Shown here: one piece after another, positions 1 to 8,164 of the stretch
How positions within the stretch are numbered: position 1 is the first letter of the stretch
Layout of the letters: each line of letters begins with the position of its first letter
Position numbers and translations under genes: made by a program
The notes under the pieces: model-generated
Told to the model about the DNA's origin: nothing
The model's database searches: none
Seen by the model: only the letters and a program-made list of their open reading frames with translations
DNA from: Sabulibacter ruber
Lineage (GTDB): Bacteria; Bacteroidota; Bacteroidia; Cytophagales; Hymenobacteraceae
Length of the DNA stretch: 64,000 nucleotides
Direction: 5' to 3'
NCBI RefSeq assembly: GCF_017355955.1
Contig: NZ_JAFFID010000004.1
Coordinates: 1 to 64,000 of the forward strand

Positions 1-216
1 ACTTCCTTCCCGTACTCGGCGGGCATCCACCAGGCACCGACCGACGGCAAGGACTACCCGGGCTGGCATTTGCACATGCACTTCTACCCGCCACTGCTGA
101 GATCGGCCACGGTGAAGAAGTTCATGGTGGGCTACGAGCTCATGGCCGAAGCCCAGCGCGACATCACTCCGGAAATGAGCGCTACTAGGCTGAAAGGTTT
201 GGTTGAAAATGCCTAG
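1..216 (+). CDS. galT: UDP-glucose--hexose-1-phosphate uridylyltransferase, C-terminal fragment
   Basis: Frame 1 is open from the first base to a TAG at 214-216 and gives the last 71 residues of a protein whose start lies outside the window. The fragment contains WHLHMHFYPP followed by LLRSATVKKFMVGYE and AQRDITPE, which I recognise as the C-terminal signature of GalT; the alternating histidines belong to its metal/active-site region. GalT exchanges UMP between UDP-glucose and galactose-1-phosphate in the Leloir pathway in the cytoplasm. A hairpin terminator follows directly. The AraC-type regulator just downstream could control galactose genes, but that is inference from position only. Confidence 0.9.
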   Translation, partial: TSFPYSAGIHQAPTDGKDYPGWHLHMHFYPPLLRSATVKKFMVGYELMAEAQRDITPEMSATRLKGLVENA

Positions 217-221
217 ATCTA

Positions 222-254
222 ATCAATAGAAGCAGCGCTCCTGCTTCTATTGAT
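222..254 (+). terminator. Hairpin terminator after galT
   Basis: A perfect 14-bp inverted repeat (ATCAATAGAAGCAG and its complement) surrounds the 5-nt loop CGCTC, 6 nt past the galT stop codon. A T-rich stretch (TTCTTTT) follows. Its position between galT and the AraC gene argues for rho-independent termination. Confidence 0.7.
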
Positions 255-287
255 CTAATATTCTTTTAAATCGCCTACCTTGGTTTT

Positions 288-1184
288 ATGGAAGGGATAT
301 CTAGTTTAGACAAGAAGGTTAAGGAGGGATTTATTGGGCAAAGGATGATTGTTCTTCCTCCCAACCTGAAAGGTGCTGCGAGTAAGAATGTTTTGACCAG
401 GGGGATCTACCTCACTGCTATTGGCTTCTACCCACACGCGACTTTTCATGACCGTGAAAGGAAGAAAGGGAGCCAACAGTACATTCTTCTATATTGTGTG
501 GAGGGCAGGGGCTTCGTGAATATAGATCACAAGGTCCATGAGCTTGCGCCAAACAGCTTCATCATTATCCCCAAGAGCACACCCCATCATTACTACAGTC
601 TGCATACTGACCCATGGAGTATTTACTGGGCGCATTTTACAGGAGAATTAGCTGATGCAATTTTCAGTCGCTATAGTAATTCAAAAGAGGCTTCGGTCAT
701 GTCAATCCCTTACGTTGAAAACCATGTTAATTTATTCAATCAAGTAATCTCGTTGCTTGAAAACAGCTTTGGGGATAAGGAGATTGAGATTGCGAACTTC
801 AACTTCCTGCATTTCCTGACATCGTTGGTATACCACAAAGAGGTTAATCCCTCGGCATATGCGACTGATCCCGTGAATGACTCCATTCAGTACATGAAGA
901 AACATCTCTCACGGTCGTTCTCTATAAAAGAACTTGCCTCGGAGCAGAATCTCTCGGTTTCTTACTACTCAGAGCTTTTTAAAAAGAAATTAGGCTATTC
1001 CCCCATTCAGTACTTCATACAGCTCAAGATCCAAAAGTCCTGTCAGTTTATTTATTTTACAGATAAGAGCATCAAGCAAATATCCACGGAGTTAGGGTTC
1101 GAGGACCCATTTTATTTCTCTCGCATGTTCAAGAAGATAATGGGGCTTTCTCCAGTGAAATACCGGAACCTGCACAAGAAATAG
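288..1184 (+). CDS. AraC family transcriptional regulator
   Basis: This 298-residue protein has the usual AraC layout: an N-terminal cupin-like effector domain (roughly residues 30-130, including APNSFIIIPKSTPHHYY) and a C-terminal double helix-turn-helix (roughly 198-298). The first HTH reads SIKELASEQNLSVSYYSELF and the second ISTELGFEDPFYFSRMFKK, ending with the typical GLSPVKYR. It should bind DNA and activate or repress a sugar-utilisation operon. It lies 72 bp downstream of galT on the same strand, separated by a terminator, so a link to galactose metabolism is only a guess. The ATG at 288 is the first in frame and fits the family length. Confidence 0.9.
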   Translation: MEGISSLDKKVKEGFIGQRMIVLPPNLKGAASKNVLTRGIYLTAIGFYPHATFHDRERKKGSQQYILLYCVEGRGFVNIDHKVHELAPNSFIIIPKSTPHHYYSLHTDPWSIYWAHFTGELADAIFSRYSNSKEASVMSIPYVENHVNLFNQVISLLENSFGDKEIEIANFNFLHFLTSLVYHKEVNPSAYATDPVNDSIQYMKKHLSRSFSIKELASEQNLSVSYYSELFKKKLGYSPIQYFIQLKIQKSCQFIYFTDKSIKQISTELGFEDPFYFSRMFKKIMGLSPVKYRNLHKK

Positions 1185-1272
1185 TATAGAGGGGATAAGA
1201 GCTGCTCAGGAAGGCGTATTTGTCTTTGGTAGCAAGTCACTTGAATATCCCATTGCTTCGTTTTGTAGTGTA

Positions 1273-1373
1273 GTTAGGTGGTGTGTCGCGTTCAGCAATA
1301 CAAAGTTGGGCAATACAAATACCAACTTTCTGGTTTACCTCCTTGGTTTGTATATGGAGCCTAACCACCTAAC
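1273..1373. repeat. Nested inverted repeat between the AraC gene and ssrA
   Basis: The outer arms GTTAGGTGGT (1273-1282) and ACCACCTAAC (1364-1373) are perfect complements. An inner pair, AAAGTTGG and CCAACTTT, lies between them. The resulting long hairpin is in a 289-bp gap with no gene. It has no T-run typical of a terminator, and I do not recognise the family. Confidence 0.5.
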
Positions 1374-1425
1374 AGGTAAAATACATTCCTTGCAAAAGCG
1401 TCCGATATTTGTCCGACCTAAATTA

Positions 1426-1460
1426 AAAAACCCTGTAAATTGTTGATTTACAGGGTTTTT
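1426..1460 (-). terminator. Terminator of ssrA
   Basis: Perfect 15-bp arms (AAAAACCCTGTAAAT and complement) around TGTTG, flanked by A- and T-runs on both sides. It lies 14 bp beyond the 3' end of the minus-strand tmRNA and can work in either direction. Confidence 0.8.
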
Positions 1461-1473
1461 CATTGTATTGATG

Positions 1474-1843
1474 TGGAGATGCAGGGATTCGAACCCTGGT
1501 CCAGACAAGGAAACTCGAGCGCTTTCTACATGCTTAGTCTTGGTTGGGTTTTCGAGTGGCTTCAGGCCCAAGCCTGGCCTAAGAAGACACCTTAGATGCT
1601 TTGGTTTCGCACAAACCCCGCACCTTGGCTTGCGCTAGAACGGCATTACGATGCCCTGTGACCAGCTCCCACCGTTCCGAGGGGCTGCAGGACAATGGCA
1701 TTACCTAATACCTAGATTAGGCGGCCATGGCGTAGTTAGACTCGCCAGATAATTGTTCGGTCAGTTCTGATTTACGGGAAAATCTGCCAACTCCCGGCAT
1801 GCTTACACCCAGCTTGCTCAAGCTGTCAATTCCGGTCATCCCC
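1474..1843 (-). ncRNA. ssrA: tmRNA (transfer-messenger RNA)
   Basis: On the minus strand the 5' end reads GGGGATGACCGGAATTGACA and the 3' end contains a T-arm, GGTTCGAATCC, followed by CATCTCCA. The first seven bases pair with the last seven before the discriminator to form the acceptor stem (one G-U pair), giving a molecule of about 370 nt; CCA is not encoded. The tag reading frame lies at 1717-1746 and encodes GESNYAMAA followed by TAA, so ribosomes stalled on broken mRNAs would add A-GESNYAMAA, a degradation tag of the form seen in this phylum (ending YALAA or YAMAA). It works with SmpB in trans-translation. Apparent ORFs over this region are fortuitous. Confidence 0.95.
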
Positions 1844-1886
1844 AATTGTGAAAGAACTTCTTTGGCCCTTTTACGGCCTATGCCCG

Positions 1887-1894
1887 CAAAAGTA
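1887..1894 (-). promoter_or_regulatory. Possible -7 element of the ssrA promoter
   Basis: The minus strand reads TACTTTTG, which fits the Bacteroidota -7 consensus TAnnTTTG. It is about 44 bp from the mature 5' end, compatible with a precursor trimmed by RNase P. No good TTTG box is seen at the usual 19-nt distance, so this is tentative. Confidence 0.35.
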
Positions 1895-1971
1895 ACCAAA
1901 ATATAGACAAATCCTAGCCGGGCGGAGTTCCCGTTTTGAGGCTGTTTTGCTAAAAGGAGCCTTAAAACAGC

Positions 1972-2676
1972 TTACAGGAACGTCTTCAATTCGCTTAGGC
2001 AATGAATCTCATACGTGGGCTTCAGGCGAGGGCGCTTCTTCTCGGGGTTAAAAAGCACCTGGTCTATGCCGGCGTTCATGGCACCCAGAATATCGGCATC
2101 CAGGCTGTCGCCAATCATCAGGCTTTCCTTGGCGGTAACCCCGGCCCGCTCCAGGGCGTGCAGGAAAATCTTCCGGTCTGGTTTGGTGCAGTTGGCGCAT
2201 TCTGAGGTGATGATCTCAGAGAAGTAGACGTCCAGTTTAGAAGATTTCAGTTTAATGTACTGCACGTCTTTGAACCCGTTGGTAATGATGTGCAGCACAT
2301 ATTTCTCCCGCAGATACCCAAGCACCTCATGCGTGAAAGGGAAAACCGCCGTTTTGGTGGGGCAAATGCTGGTGAACGCTTCACTGATACCGGCGGGCAC
2401 ATCGGCGGCATCCATGCCGAGGCCGGTAAGGCACTTGACAAATCGGTTCTCTCGCAGTTGCTGCTGCGTGATCTTGCCTTTGTGGTACAAATCCCATAAC
2501 CGCTGATTCACGAAGCTGTATTTCCGGTAAAACGAGTCACGGGAAAAATTGCCCAGTTCTGCCAGGTTATAATGGTCATAGAGGTGATGAAGCGTTTCCT
2601 CTGAGTTCTTTTCGAAATCCCACAACGTGTGGTCCAGATCAAAGAAAAGATGTTTGTATGTTCTGGGTTTTCTCAT
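1972..2676 (-). CDS. HAD family hydrolase, YjjG-like pyrimidine nucleotidase
   Basis: The 234-residue product has all four haloacid-dehalogenase motifs: the nucleophile and acid in FFDLDHTL (Asp13, Asp15), the Ser/Thr motif IITNGF, a lysine in CTKPDRKIF, and the metal-binding acids in MIGDSLDADILGA. A helical cap sits between motifs 1 and 2. The overall match is to the YjjG/YfnB group of nucleoside 5'-monophosphate phosphatases; the true substrate cannot be read from sequence. I start at the ATG at 2676 (MRKPRTYKH) because the open frame above it adds 12 residues unlike the family. It is last in a same-strand set with the acyltransferase and ArsR genes. Confidence 0.85.
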   Translation of the reverse strand: MRKPRTYKHLFFDLDHTLWDFEKNSEETLHHLYDHYNLAELGNFSRDSFYRKYSFVNQRLWDLYHKGKITQQQLRENRFVKCLTGLGMDAADVPAGISEAFTSICPTKTAVFPFTHEVLGYLREKYVLHIITNGFKDVQYIKLKSSKLDVYFSEIITSECANCTKPDRKIFLHALERAGVTAKESLMIGDSLDADILGAMNAGIDQVLFNPEKKRPRLKPTYEIHCLSELKTFL

Positions 2677-2733
2677 GCTAATGGGGGCTTTCTGAGGTAA
2701 GCAGAAAAGCAAAGGTCTGATTTTAAAACCAAT

Positions 2734-3843
2734 CTAGGCGCTTTTAGTTTCAGCAATTCGGCGGGATTTGCTCAGTTGCAGAAGCTTTTTCTGCAGGGGG
2801 GCCTCGGCTACGTAATAGCCAATGATGGAAAGTACGGCTATGAGCAGGCAGATGCCAAGCCGGTTGGGCCAAAACTGACCGTATAAAAGACTAACCCCTA
2901 GTTTAAAATGGATGAGGTAAAATATATAGGAGCCCTTGCCCAGTTCCTGGCCTATTCTGGAGCCTAGTAATGCGCTGAGTAACGTTTTCTCCTTGGCTAA
3001 CCCCAGAAGAAGGCTCCCGATAAACCAAGGCAATACATAATTATTGAGAACATTGAAAAGGATTACCTGGTCCTGGTCCATAGACCTTGGGTTTTCACCG
3101 CGTACGTACGCCAAGGCAAACATGCAGCCTAAAACTCCTACAGCACCCGCGTACGTGAACAGTCCCAAGGAAGTCTTATGGGCTGAAGAATTACTAGAAT
3201 ACCTAACCAGCCAAACCCGGGCTAACGCTAACCCCAGGTAAAACTCCAGGCACCGGCCAAAGAAGGTGGTCCTCACCATATAGTTGAAATCTGGCACAAA
3301 AGAATAGGGGAGAGGCAGTTCCCCAAGGGCTACCAGAATACCTCCCGCCAGAAAGGTGAGCAAGGTCCAGCCCAGCAGGCCCAGCCTGTTCCAATAAAAC
3401 ATGACCAGCGGTGCGATGGCGTAAAAGCAAACCTCTACTGTCAAAGACCAGCCAACCCCAATGCCAGTAAACGCCACTTCCTCAAAGAAGCCTTGCATCA
3501 TGGCAAAGTTCAGCACCCACACGCCCAGTGGCTTGGGGTTGTAAAGCAAGGTCAGGACGGTGCAGACGAGGTAAACGGGGTAGAGGCGCGCAAACCGATG
3601 GAAAAAGTACTTTTTCCAGCCGGCCAATCCGTTCTGGGTAAATGAATTGAAGTACCTGATCCCAATCAGGAAGCCGCTAAGCACAAAAAAGATGGAAACG
3701 CCCATGTGCCCTTCCTGCGAGAGCAGGTCCAGCGGGTTCCTAGAGTTCTGGGCCTGGGACATGGTGTGGTGCGCAAACACCAGAAAGGCCGCCACCGCTC
3801 TTAGGCCGGTAAGGGCCGGAAAGTATTGTTTCCCCTCGCTCAA
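2734..3843 (-). CDS. Acyltransferase 3 family membrane protein (OafA-like)
   Basis: This 369-residue integral membrane protein has about ten hydrophobic helices and the family marks: ALTGLRAVAAFLVFAHH near the N-terminus with the probable catalytic His at 25/26, and FFVLSGFLIGIRYF in the second segment. Acyltransferase-3 proteins move acetyl, succinyl or other acyl groups onto extracytoplasmic carbohydrates such as O-antigen, peptidoglycan or exopolysaccharide. No SGNH domain is fused. The gene starts 12 bp after the ArsR stop codon and ends 57 bp before the HAD start, so the three are probably co-transcribed. The target polymer is not evident. Confidence 0.88.
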   Translation of the reverse strand: MSEGKQYFPALTGLRAVAAFLVFAHHTMSQAQNSRNPLDLLSQEGHMGVSIFFVLSGFLIGIRYFNSFTQNGLAGWKKYFFHRFARLYPVYLVCTVLTLLYNPKPLGVWVLNFAMMQGFFEEVAFTGIGVGWSLTVEVCFYAIAPLVMFYWNRLGLLGWTLLTFLAGGILVALGELPLPYSFVPDFNYMVRTTFFGRCLEFYLGLALARVWLVRYSSNSSAHKTSLGLFTYAGAVGVLGCMFALAYVRGENPRSMDQDQVILFNVLNNYVLPWFIGSLLLGLAKEKTLLSALLGSRIGQELGKGSYIFYLIHFKLGVSLLYGQFWPNRLGICLLIAVLSIIGYYVAEAPLQKKLLQLSKSRRIAETKSA

Positions 3844-3855
3844 AGCCTCACTTTC

Positions 3856-4242
3856 TTAGATGCCGGTGAAATGCCGCTGCTGGAGCCGGTTAATGGCTAG
3901 TTCACGGTTTGAGAACAGGGTTTGGTAGACCTCCTGGTCTTTCAGAAGTTGCTGGTCTTTTTCCAGGTAGCCGAACATCTGCTGCAAAAAGTCCAACATT
4001 TCGTCTTTGATATAATAAAACGCCCACTGATCCTGTTTACGGTAGGAGACTAGTCCTGTGTTCTTTAGATAAATCAGGTGGCGGGAGGTTTTGGTTTGGG
4101 TAAAGTCCAGCACCAGTTCCAAATCTGCAATGCAGAGCTCTTTGTTGCGTAACAGTAGATTGAGCACCCTGATGCGTGAAGCGTCGCTCATGGCTTTGAA
4201 CACTTGTTCCCCAAAACCAATGTTGAAATTCTTGAGCCTCAT
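3856..4242 (-). CDS. ArsR family winged-helix regulator
   Basis: The protein is 128 residues, normal for ArsR/SmtB. The winged helix reads ASRIRVLNLLLRNKELCIADL, then TQTKTSRHLIYLKNTGLV as recognition helix and DQWAFYYIKDEMLDFL as wing and dimer helix. The metal-sensing variant ELCVCDLC is not present; only one Cys of that motif remains (ELCIADL), so arsenic or zinc sensing is not supported. The C-terminal 35 residues look like a helical extension. It heads the minus-strand set with the acyltransferase and phosphatase and is divergent from the gene at 4325 across 82 bp, so it may regulate one or both sides. Confidence 0.88.
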   Translation of the reverse strand: MRLKNFNIGFGEQVFKAMSDASRIRVLNLLLRNKELCIADLELVLDFTQTKTSRHLIYLKNTGLVSYRKQDQWAFYYIKDEMLDFLQQMFGYLEKDQQLLKDQEVYQTLFSNRELAINRLQQRHFTGI

Positions 4243-4324
4243 GGAGTATCTCTTCGTAAAATTTATTTAAAGCCCAGCGGCGCAAAGTACCATAAAAAGG
4301 CTATACTTGTAAACGATCTTATCC

Positions 4325-5017
4325 ATGAATACTCTATATTTCAATCTTTCTGCCCGGCAAGCCCGCTTCTGCTCCTTTTTGGGGCGCTTTTTGGTGGCGG
4401 CTATTCTGGTGGCAGGTTTCAGCATGTCATCGGCCAAGGCCCAAGGGGGCCGGAAAGTAATCCAATTGACCGGGGTGGTGACCGCCGGCGATAGCCTTTT
4501 GGGTATTCCCGGGGCCAGCGTGTACATTCCTAAAGCCGGCCGAGGCACCAACACCAATGAGTACGGCTTTTTCTCTCTGCCCGTGCTGGCTGGCGACAGC
4601 GTGGTGTTCAGCTCCATTGGCTACGCCAAGCAGTCTTTGGTCATCCCCGAGAGCTTTGAGCGCGACAGTTACTCTATTATCATCGAGATGATGGAAGACC
4701 CCACGGTGCTGCCTGAGATCAGGGTGTTCCCGTACGCCACCTTCCGTGATTTCACCCAGGCCGTACTGGCCATGAAATCGCCGCTGGGCGATATAGACCA
4801 GGAAACCGCCATGAGCCAGCAGATTCTGGACCAGATGTTCCGGAACACGCCCATGGATGCCGGTTCAAACCAGCGCCACATGATGAACCTGCAAAACCAG
4901 CAGCAAATGCGCCGGGGCGGTTATAATCCGGGAGCCACTAATCCGCTCCTAGACCCTATTAAGTGGTACCAGGTGATTAAAGCCATCAAGAACGGAGACT
5001 TCAAGAATAGAGAGTAA
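4325..5017 (+). CDS. Exported carboxypeptidase-like regulatory domain protein
   Basis: A 230-residue protein with an N-terminal signal sequence (hydrophobic stretch FLVAAILVAGFSMSSAKAQ, residues about 22-40). It is followed by a CarboxypepD_reg-like beta-sandwich, roughly residues 45-125: LTGVVTAGDSLLGIPGASVY, then GFFSLPVLAGDSVVFSSIGY. This small domain is common in Bacteroidota as an N-terminal module of SusC-type receptors; here it is alone with a helical, Gln/Met-rich C-terminal part (residues 150-215) that I do not recognise. The product probably acts in the periplasm or at the outer membrane. A strong terminator follows within 30 bp. Function unknown. Confidence 0.8.
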   Translation: MNTLYFNLSARQARFCSFLGRFLVAAILVAGFSMSSAKAQGGRKVIQLTGVVTAGDSLLGIPGASVYIPKAGRGTNTNEYGFFSLPVLAGDSVVFSSIGYAKQSLVIPESFERDSYSIIIEMMEDPTVLPEIRVFPYATFRDFTQAVLAMKSPLGDIDQETAMSQQILDQMFRNTPMDAGSNQRHMMNLQNQQQMRRGGYNPGATNPLLDPIKWYQVIKAIKNGDFKNRE

Positions 5018-5040
5018 CCCAGAAAATAAACCCCATCACC

Positions 5041-5074
5041 AAGGACTGTTCAATAAGTGAGCAGTCCTTTTTTT
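5041..5074 (+). terminator. Rho-independent terminator
   Basis: AAGGACTG and CAGTCCTT form an 8-bp stem with a 13-nt loop, followed by a run of T residues, 24 bp after the stop codon of the gene at 4325. Confidence 0.8.
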
Positions 5075-5149
5075 GTGCTGGTTTTTCAAAAACGGCAGGG
5101 AAACGGGGCGGTTGTTTGTCTACCAAAGACAATGCTGACTTCTTGCCCA

Positions 5150-5650
5150 ATGAAGAGAATTTGCCTCTTACTCCTGAGTGCTGCCCTTTTTCAAAGCTGC
5201 CGTAGTTCACTGAACCAGGAACAGACAACCCTAACTGTAGATTATCTGCCGCGCGCGGTTCTGCCGGCTTTTGAACAAAATACCCTCAAAACGGAATACC
5301 GCCTCAACGGAAGTATCAACCCCTTTTACCTTAGCGGAAACTTTGACGGAGACGAAGTGCCTGATTACGCCGTGTTTCTCCAAAACAAGCAAAGCCAGAA
5401 ACCAGCCATGGTGTTTATTAGAGGCGCAGAGCCTGGTACCCCGGCTATTATAGAAGAAGGAAGATGGCCTGCCTTAAAATCTTTCAACGAGATAGAATAC
5501 TGGAAACCAACCGATCATTTCCCCGCCGGGGCCGGAGCAAGTTTGCCGGGCATTAAGGGAGGCGGAATAGTAGTAGGCCTAAAACCGCAGGGCGAAGTAC
5601 GATGGCTGTACTGGGATGGCCGGCAATGGCAATGTGTCAGCCCAGAATAG
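5150..5650 (+). CDS. Putative lipoprotein of unknown function
   Basis: I place the start at ATG 5150 because it gives MKRICLLLLSAALFQSC, a clean SPII signal with lipobox and Cys at residue 17; the longer open frame would bury it. The remaining 149 residues contain FDGDEVPDYAVFLQNKQSQK, resembling an FG-GAP/VCBS-like Asp-rich loop, and end with VRWLYWDGRQWQC. The mature protein is probably anchored in the periplasm or on the outer membrane. No enzymatic motif is visible. It converges with the M1 peptidase gene, with a shared terminator between them. Confidence 0.7.
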   Translation: MKRICLLLLSAALFQSCRSSLNQEQTTLTVDYLPRAVLPAFEQNTLKTEYRLNGSINPFYLSGNFDGDEVPDYAVFLQNKQSQKPAMVFIRGAEPGTPAIIEEGRWPALKSFNEIEYWKPTDHFPAGAGASLPGIKGGGIVVGLKPQGEVRWLYWDGRQWQCVSPE

Positions 5651-5667
5651 GTACCCCAGCAAAACAA

Positions 5668-5697
5668 AAAGCCCCGCCTGGTAAGAGACGGGGCTTT
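5668..5697. terminator. Bidirectional terminator
   Basis: AAAGCCCCG and CGGGGCTTT form a 9-bp stem with a 12-nt loop, with A- and T-rich flanks. It lies between the converging genes that end at 5650 and 5753. Confidence 0.8.
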
Positions 5698-5752
5698 GTC
5701 TTTATTCTAGTTTCTTGCCTGGTTTCAGGAAAACAAGCCGGAAACAGTTTGT

Positions 5753-8086
5753 TTAGTTACCGCCCTGGGTGCGGGGAGCTGCCTGACGTTGCGTCTGCTG
5801 CTGCAACGGGTTAGGCGTAATGCCCCGCGGCTGCTCTTTGAACAATTCAAAACGGCTGGGCTGCTGACGTTGCGGATACGAGTTGTTGTTCAAATCGATG
5901 TCGGCGGTTTCCTGGAACGGGTCCAGCACGAAGTTGGCCACCGGTTTCTCGGTCACAAACACCTTGGTGATTTCCTTTTCGTCGTAGCGCCAGATCTCGG
6001 CCGGAATGCGCACAATCTCAGAGGTTCCGTCCTGGAAGTTCATCTGCATCACTACCGGCATTACCAGACCGCCGTTGTTTTTGATGCCGACCTCATAGAA
6101 GTGCAGGCCTTTTTCCAGCAGAGCGCGCTCCTCCGGCGCGAGGCTTTGCAGGTATTTCTGGTATTGGGCCTTACTTTCCTCGGTTACCGCCAAGGGGTCA
6201 TAGGTGTTGTAGAAGTCGTTGAGTTCGGGCTTTTTCTCCACCAGCGTTTTAGGGATGTCCTGCAGGTTGCGCTGCTGCGACAGGCTCTTAGGCGCGGCAT
6301 TGATTTCCTGGCGGCGCTTGGCGTTCTCCACCTCGGGGTTGCGGGTGTCTACGGTGTACCATTTCACGCCGGTCAGCTCCTGGTCCACGTGGTCGGTGGT
6401 GTAGAACCAGCCTCTCCAGAACCAATCCAGATCGGTGCCTGAGGCATCTTCCATGGTTCTAAAGAAATCGGCGGGCATAGGGTGTTTGAAGGCCCAGCGG
6501 CGGCAGTATTCTTTGAAAGCGTAATCAAACAGTTTGCGGCCCATCACGGTCTCGCGCAGGATGTTCAGGGCCGTAGCCGGTTTGCCATAGGCGTTGTTGC
6601 CCAGTTGCGTGATAGACTCTGAGTTGGTCATGATGGGCTGCTGCAGGCTCTTGTCCATCTTCATGTACGTGACCATGTTACGGGGCTCGCCACGGCTGGA
6701 GGGGTAATCGCGCTGCCACTCCTGCTCGGTGAGGAACTGCACAAAGGTGTTCAGGCCTTCGTCCATCCAGGTCCACTGGCGCTCATCTGAGTTGATGATC
6801 ATCGGGAAGAAGTTGTGGCCCACTTCGTGGATAATCACCGAGATCATGCCGTATTTGGTGCGCTCAGTGTAAGAACCGTCTTTCTCCGGTCGGCCGCCAT
6901 TGAAGGAGATCATGGGGTACTCCATACCGCCCACCGCGCCGTGCACCGAGATAGCCACCGGATACGGATACGGGATGGTAAATTTAGAATAGGTTTTCAG
7001 GGTATGCGCAACCACCTCCGTGGAGTACTGGCCCCAAAGCGGATTTCCTTCCTTGGGGTAATAGCTCATGGCCAGGGTGTTTTTGCCTTCCACGTTCACG
7101 TTCATGGCATCCCAGATGAACTTGCGGGAAGAGGCCCACGCAAAGTCACGCACGTCTTTGGCTACAAACGTCCAGGTCTTCTTGCCTTTGGCTTTGTTTT
7201 TCTCAGCGCGCAGGGCTTCCTCCGGGGTCACGATCAGCACGGGCTTGTTCGCTTTCTGGGCCTGGGCCAGGCGGTTGCGTTGGGTGCTGGTGAGAACGTC
7301 TGTGTTCTGCAGTTCACCGGTAGAAGCTACCACGTGGTCAGAGGGTACGGTGAGGCTCACTTTGTAGTCGCCAAACGGCAGGGCGAACTCGCCGGTGCCC
7401 AGGAACTGCTTGTGCTGCCAGCCGTTCACGTCGTCATACACGGCCATGCGCGGGAACCACTGCGCCATCTGGTACTCGTAATTGCCGTCCTCGGGGAAGA
7501 ACTCATAACCGCCGCGGCCGCCTTGCTTTTTCTGGTCGTTGATGTAGTTGAACCAGTCAATGCTGAACTTCACGCTTTGCTTTGGTTTCAAAGGCTGCGG
7601 CAAGTCAATGCGCATCATAGTGAAGTTGATGGTGTACGGCAGGGCTTTGCCGTTGGCATCTTTCACCGCTTTGATCTTGTACCCACCGTCAAACGTCTGC
7701 TCCGCCAAGGCCTCGGCCACGCCAAAAGTAGGCTTGTCCGGGATCTTGTTCGTGCGGGTGAGATTGGTCATGGAGTTCTTCTCAAAGATGTTCTGGTCTA
7801 ACTGCACCCACAGGTAGGTCAGGACATCCGGAGAAAGGTTGGTGTAGGTGATGGTCTCAGAACCGGTGAGCGACTGGTTGTCGTCGTTCAGCTCGGCTTT
7901 GATGTTGTAGTCAGCGCGCTGTTGCCAGTAGTCGTGCCCGGGAGCACCAGAGGCGGTGCGGTAAGTATTGGGGGTGGGCAGTTCCTGGCCCAGTTGCCTG
8001 AACTTGGATTTGTCAATGTTTTCCTGCGCCAGAACCGGAACTGCCAAACTCAAAAGCAGCCCAGAGGCGAGTAAGAGTTGTTTCAT
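5753..8086 (-). CDS. Exported M1 family metallopeptidase (aminopeptidase)
   Basis: The 777-residue protein starts with MKQLLLASGLLLSLAVPVLAQ, a Sec signal peptide; ATG 8086 is chosen for this reason. It carries the gluzincin zinc site HEVGHNF (about residue 420), with the third ligand in MDEGLNTF 18-19 residues later, and GGMEYP about 30 residues upstream in the place of the aminopeptidase GxMEN loop. An N-terminal beta-rich domain of about 250 residues precedes the catalytic domain, as in other M1 peptidases, and a proline/Gln-rich tail follows. It should remove N-terminal residues from peptides in the periplasm or outside. It stands alone on the minus strand. Confidence 0.92.
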   Translation of the reverse strand: MKQLLLASGLLLSLAVPVLAQENIDKSKFRQLGQELPTPNTYRTASGAPGHDYWQQRADYNIKAELNDDNQSLTGSETITYTNLSPDVLTYLWVQLDQNIFEKNSMTNLTRTNKIPDKPTFGVAEALAEQTFDGGYKIKAVKDANGKALPYTINFTMMRIDLPQPLKPKQSVKFSIDWFNYINDQKKQGGRGGYEFFPEDGNYEYQMAQWFPRMAVYDDVNGWQHKQFLGTGEFALPFGDYKVSLTVPSDHVVASTGELQNTDVLTSTQRNRLAQAQKANKPVLIVTPEEALRAEKNKAKGKKTWTFVAKDVRDFAWASSRKFIWDAMNVNVEGKNTLAMSYYPKEGNPLWGQYSTEVVAHTLKTYSKFTIPYPYPVAISVHGAVGGMEYPMISFNGGRPEKDGSYTERTKYGMISVIIHEVGHNFFPMIINSDERQWTWMDEGLNTFVQFLTEQEWQRDYPSSRGEPRNMVTYMKMDKSLQQPIMTNSESITQLGNNAYGKPATALNILRETVMGRKLFDYAFKEYCRRWAFKHPMPADFFRTMEDASGTDLDWFWRGWFYTTDHVDQELTGVKWYTVDTRNPEVENAKRRQEINAAPKSLSQQRNLQDIPKTLVEKKPELNDFYNTYDPLAVTEESKAQYQKYLQSLAPEERALLEKGLHFYEVGIKNNGGLVMPVVMQMNFQDGTSEIVRIPAEIWRYDEKEITKVFVTEKPVANFVLDPFQETADIDLNNNSYPQRQQPSRFELFKEQPRGITPNPLQQQTQRQAAPRTQGGN

Positions 8087-8164
8087 TAGTGTGGTTGAAA
8101 TAGGTTTGTTTGTGTCAAAGAGCAAATTGGGTAATAATGGGCAAAGAAAAAAACGAACAGTCTG

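Noticed and set aside
1335..1899. Open frames at 1335-1571 and 1717-1899 on the minus strand
   Set aside because: Both overlap the tmRNA; the second ends with the tag peptide but is not translated from its apparent start.
3856..4242. Arsenic or metal resistance operon
   Set aside because: The ArsR protein lacks the ELCVCDLC metal site, and its neighbours are an acyltransferase and a phosphatase, not metal genes.
5789..6442. 217-residue plus-strand frame
   Set aside because: It is antisense to the M1 peptidase gene, is rich in Leu/Val/Arg from reversed codons, and has no family features.
6815..7801. 328-residue plus-strand frame
   Set aside because: Antisense shadow of the M1 peptidase coding sequence.
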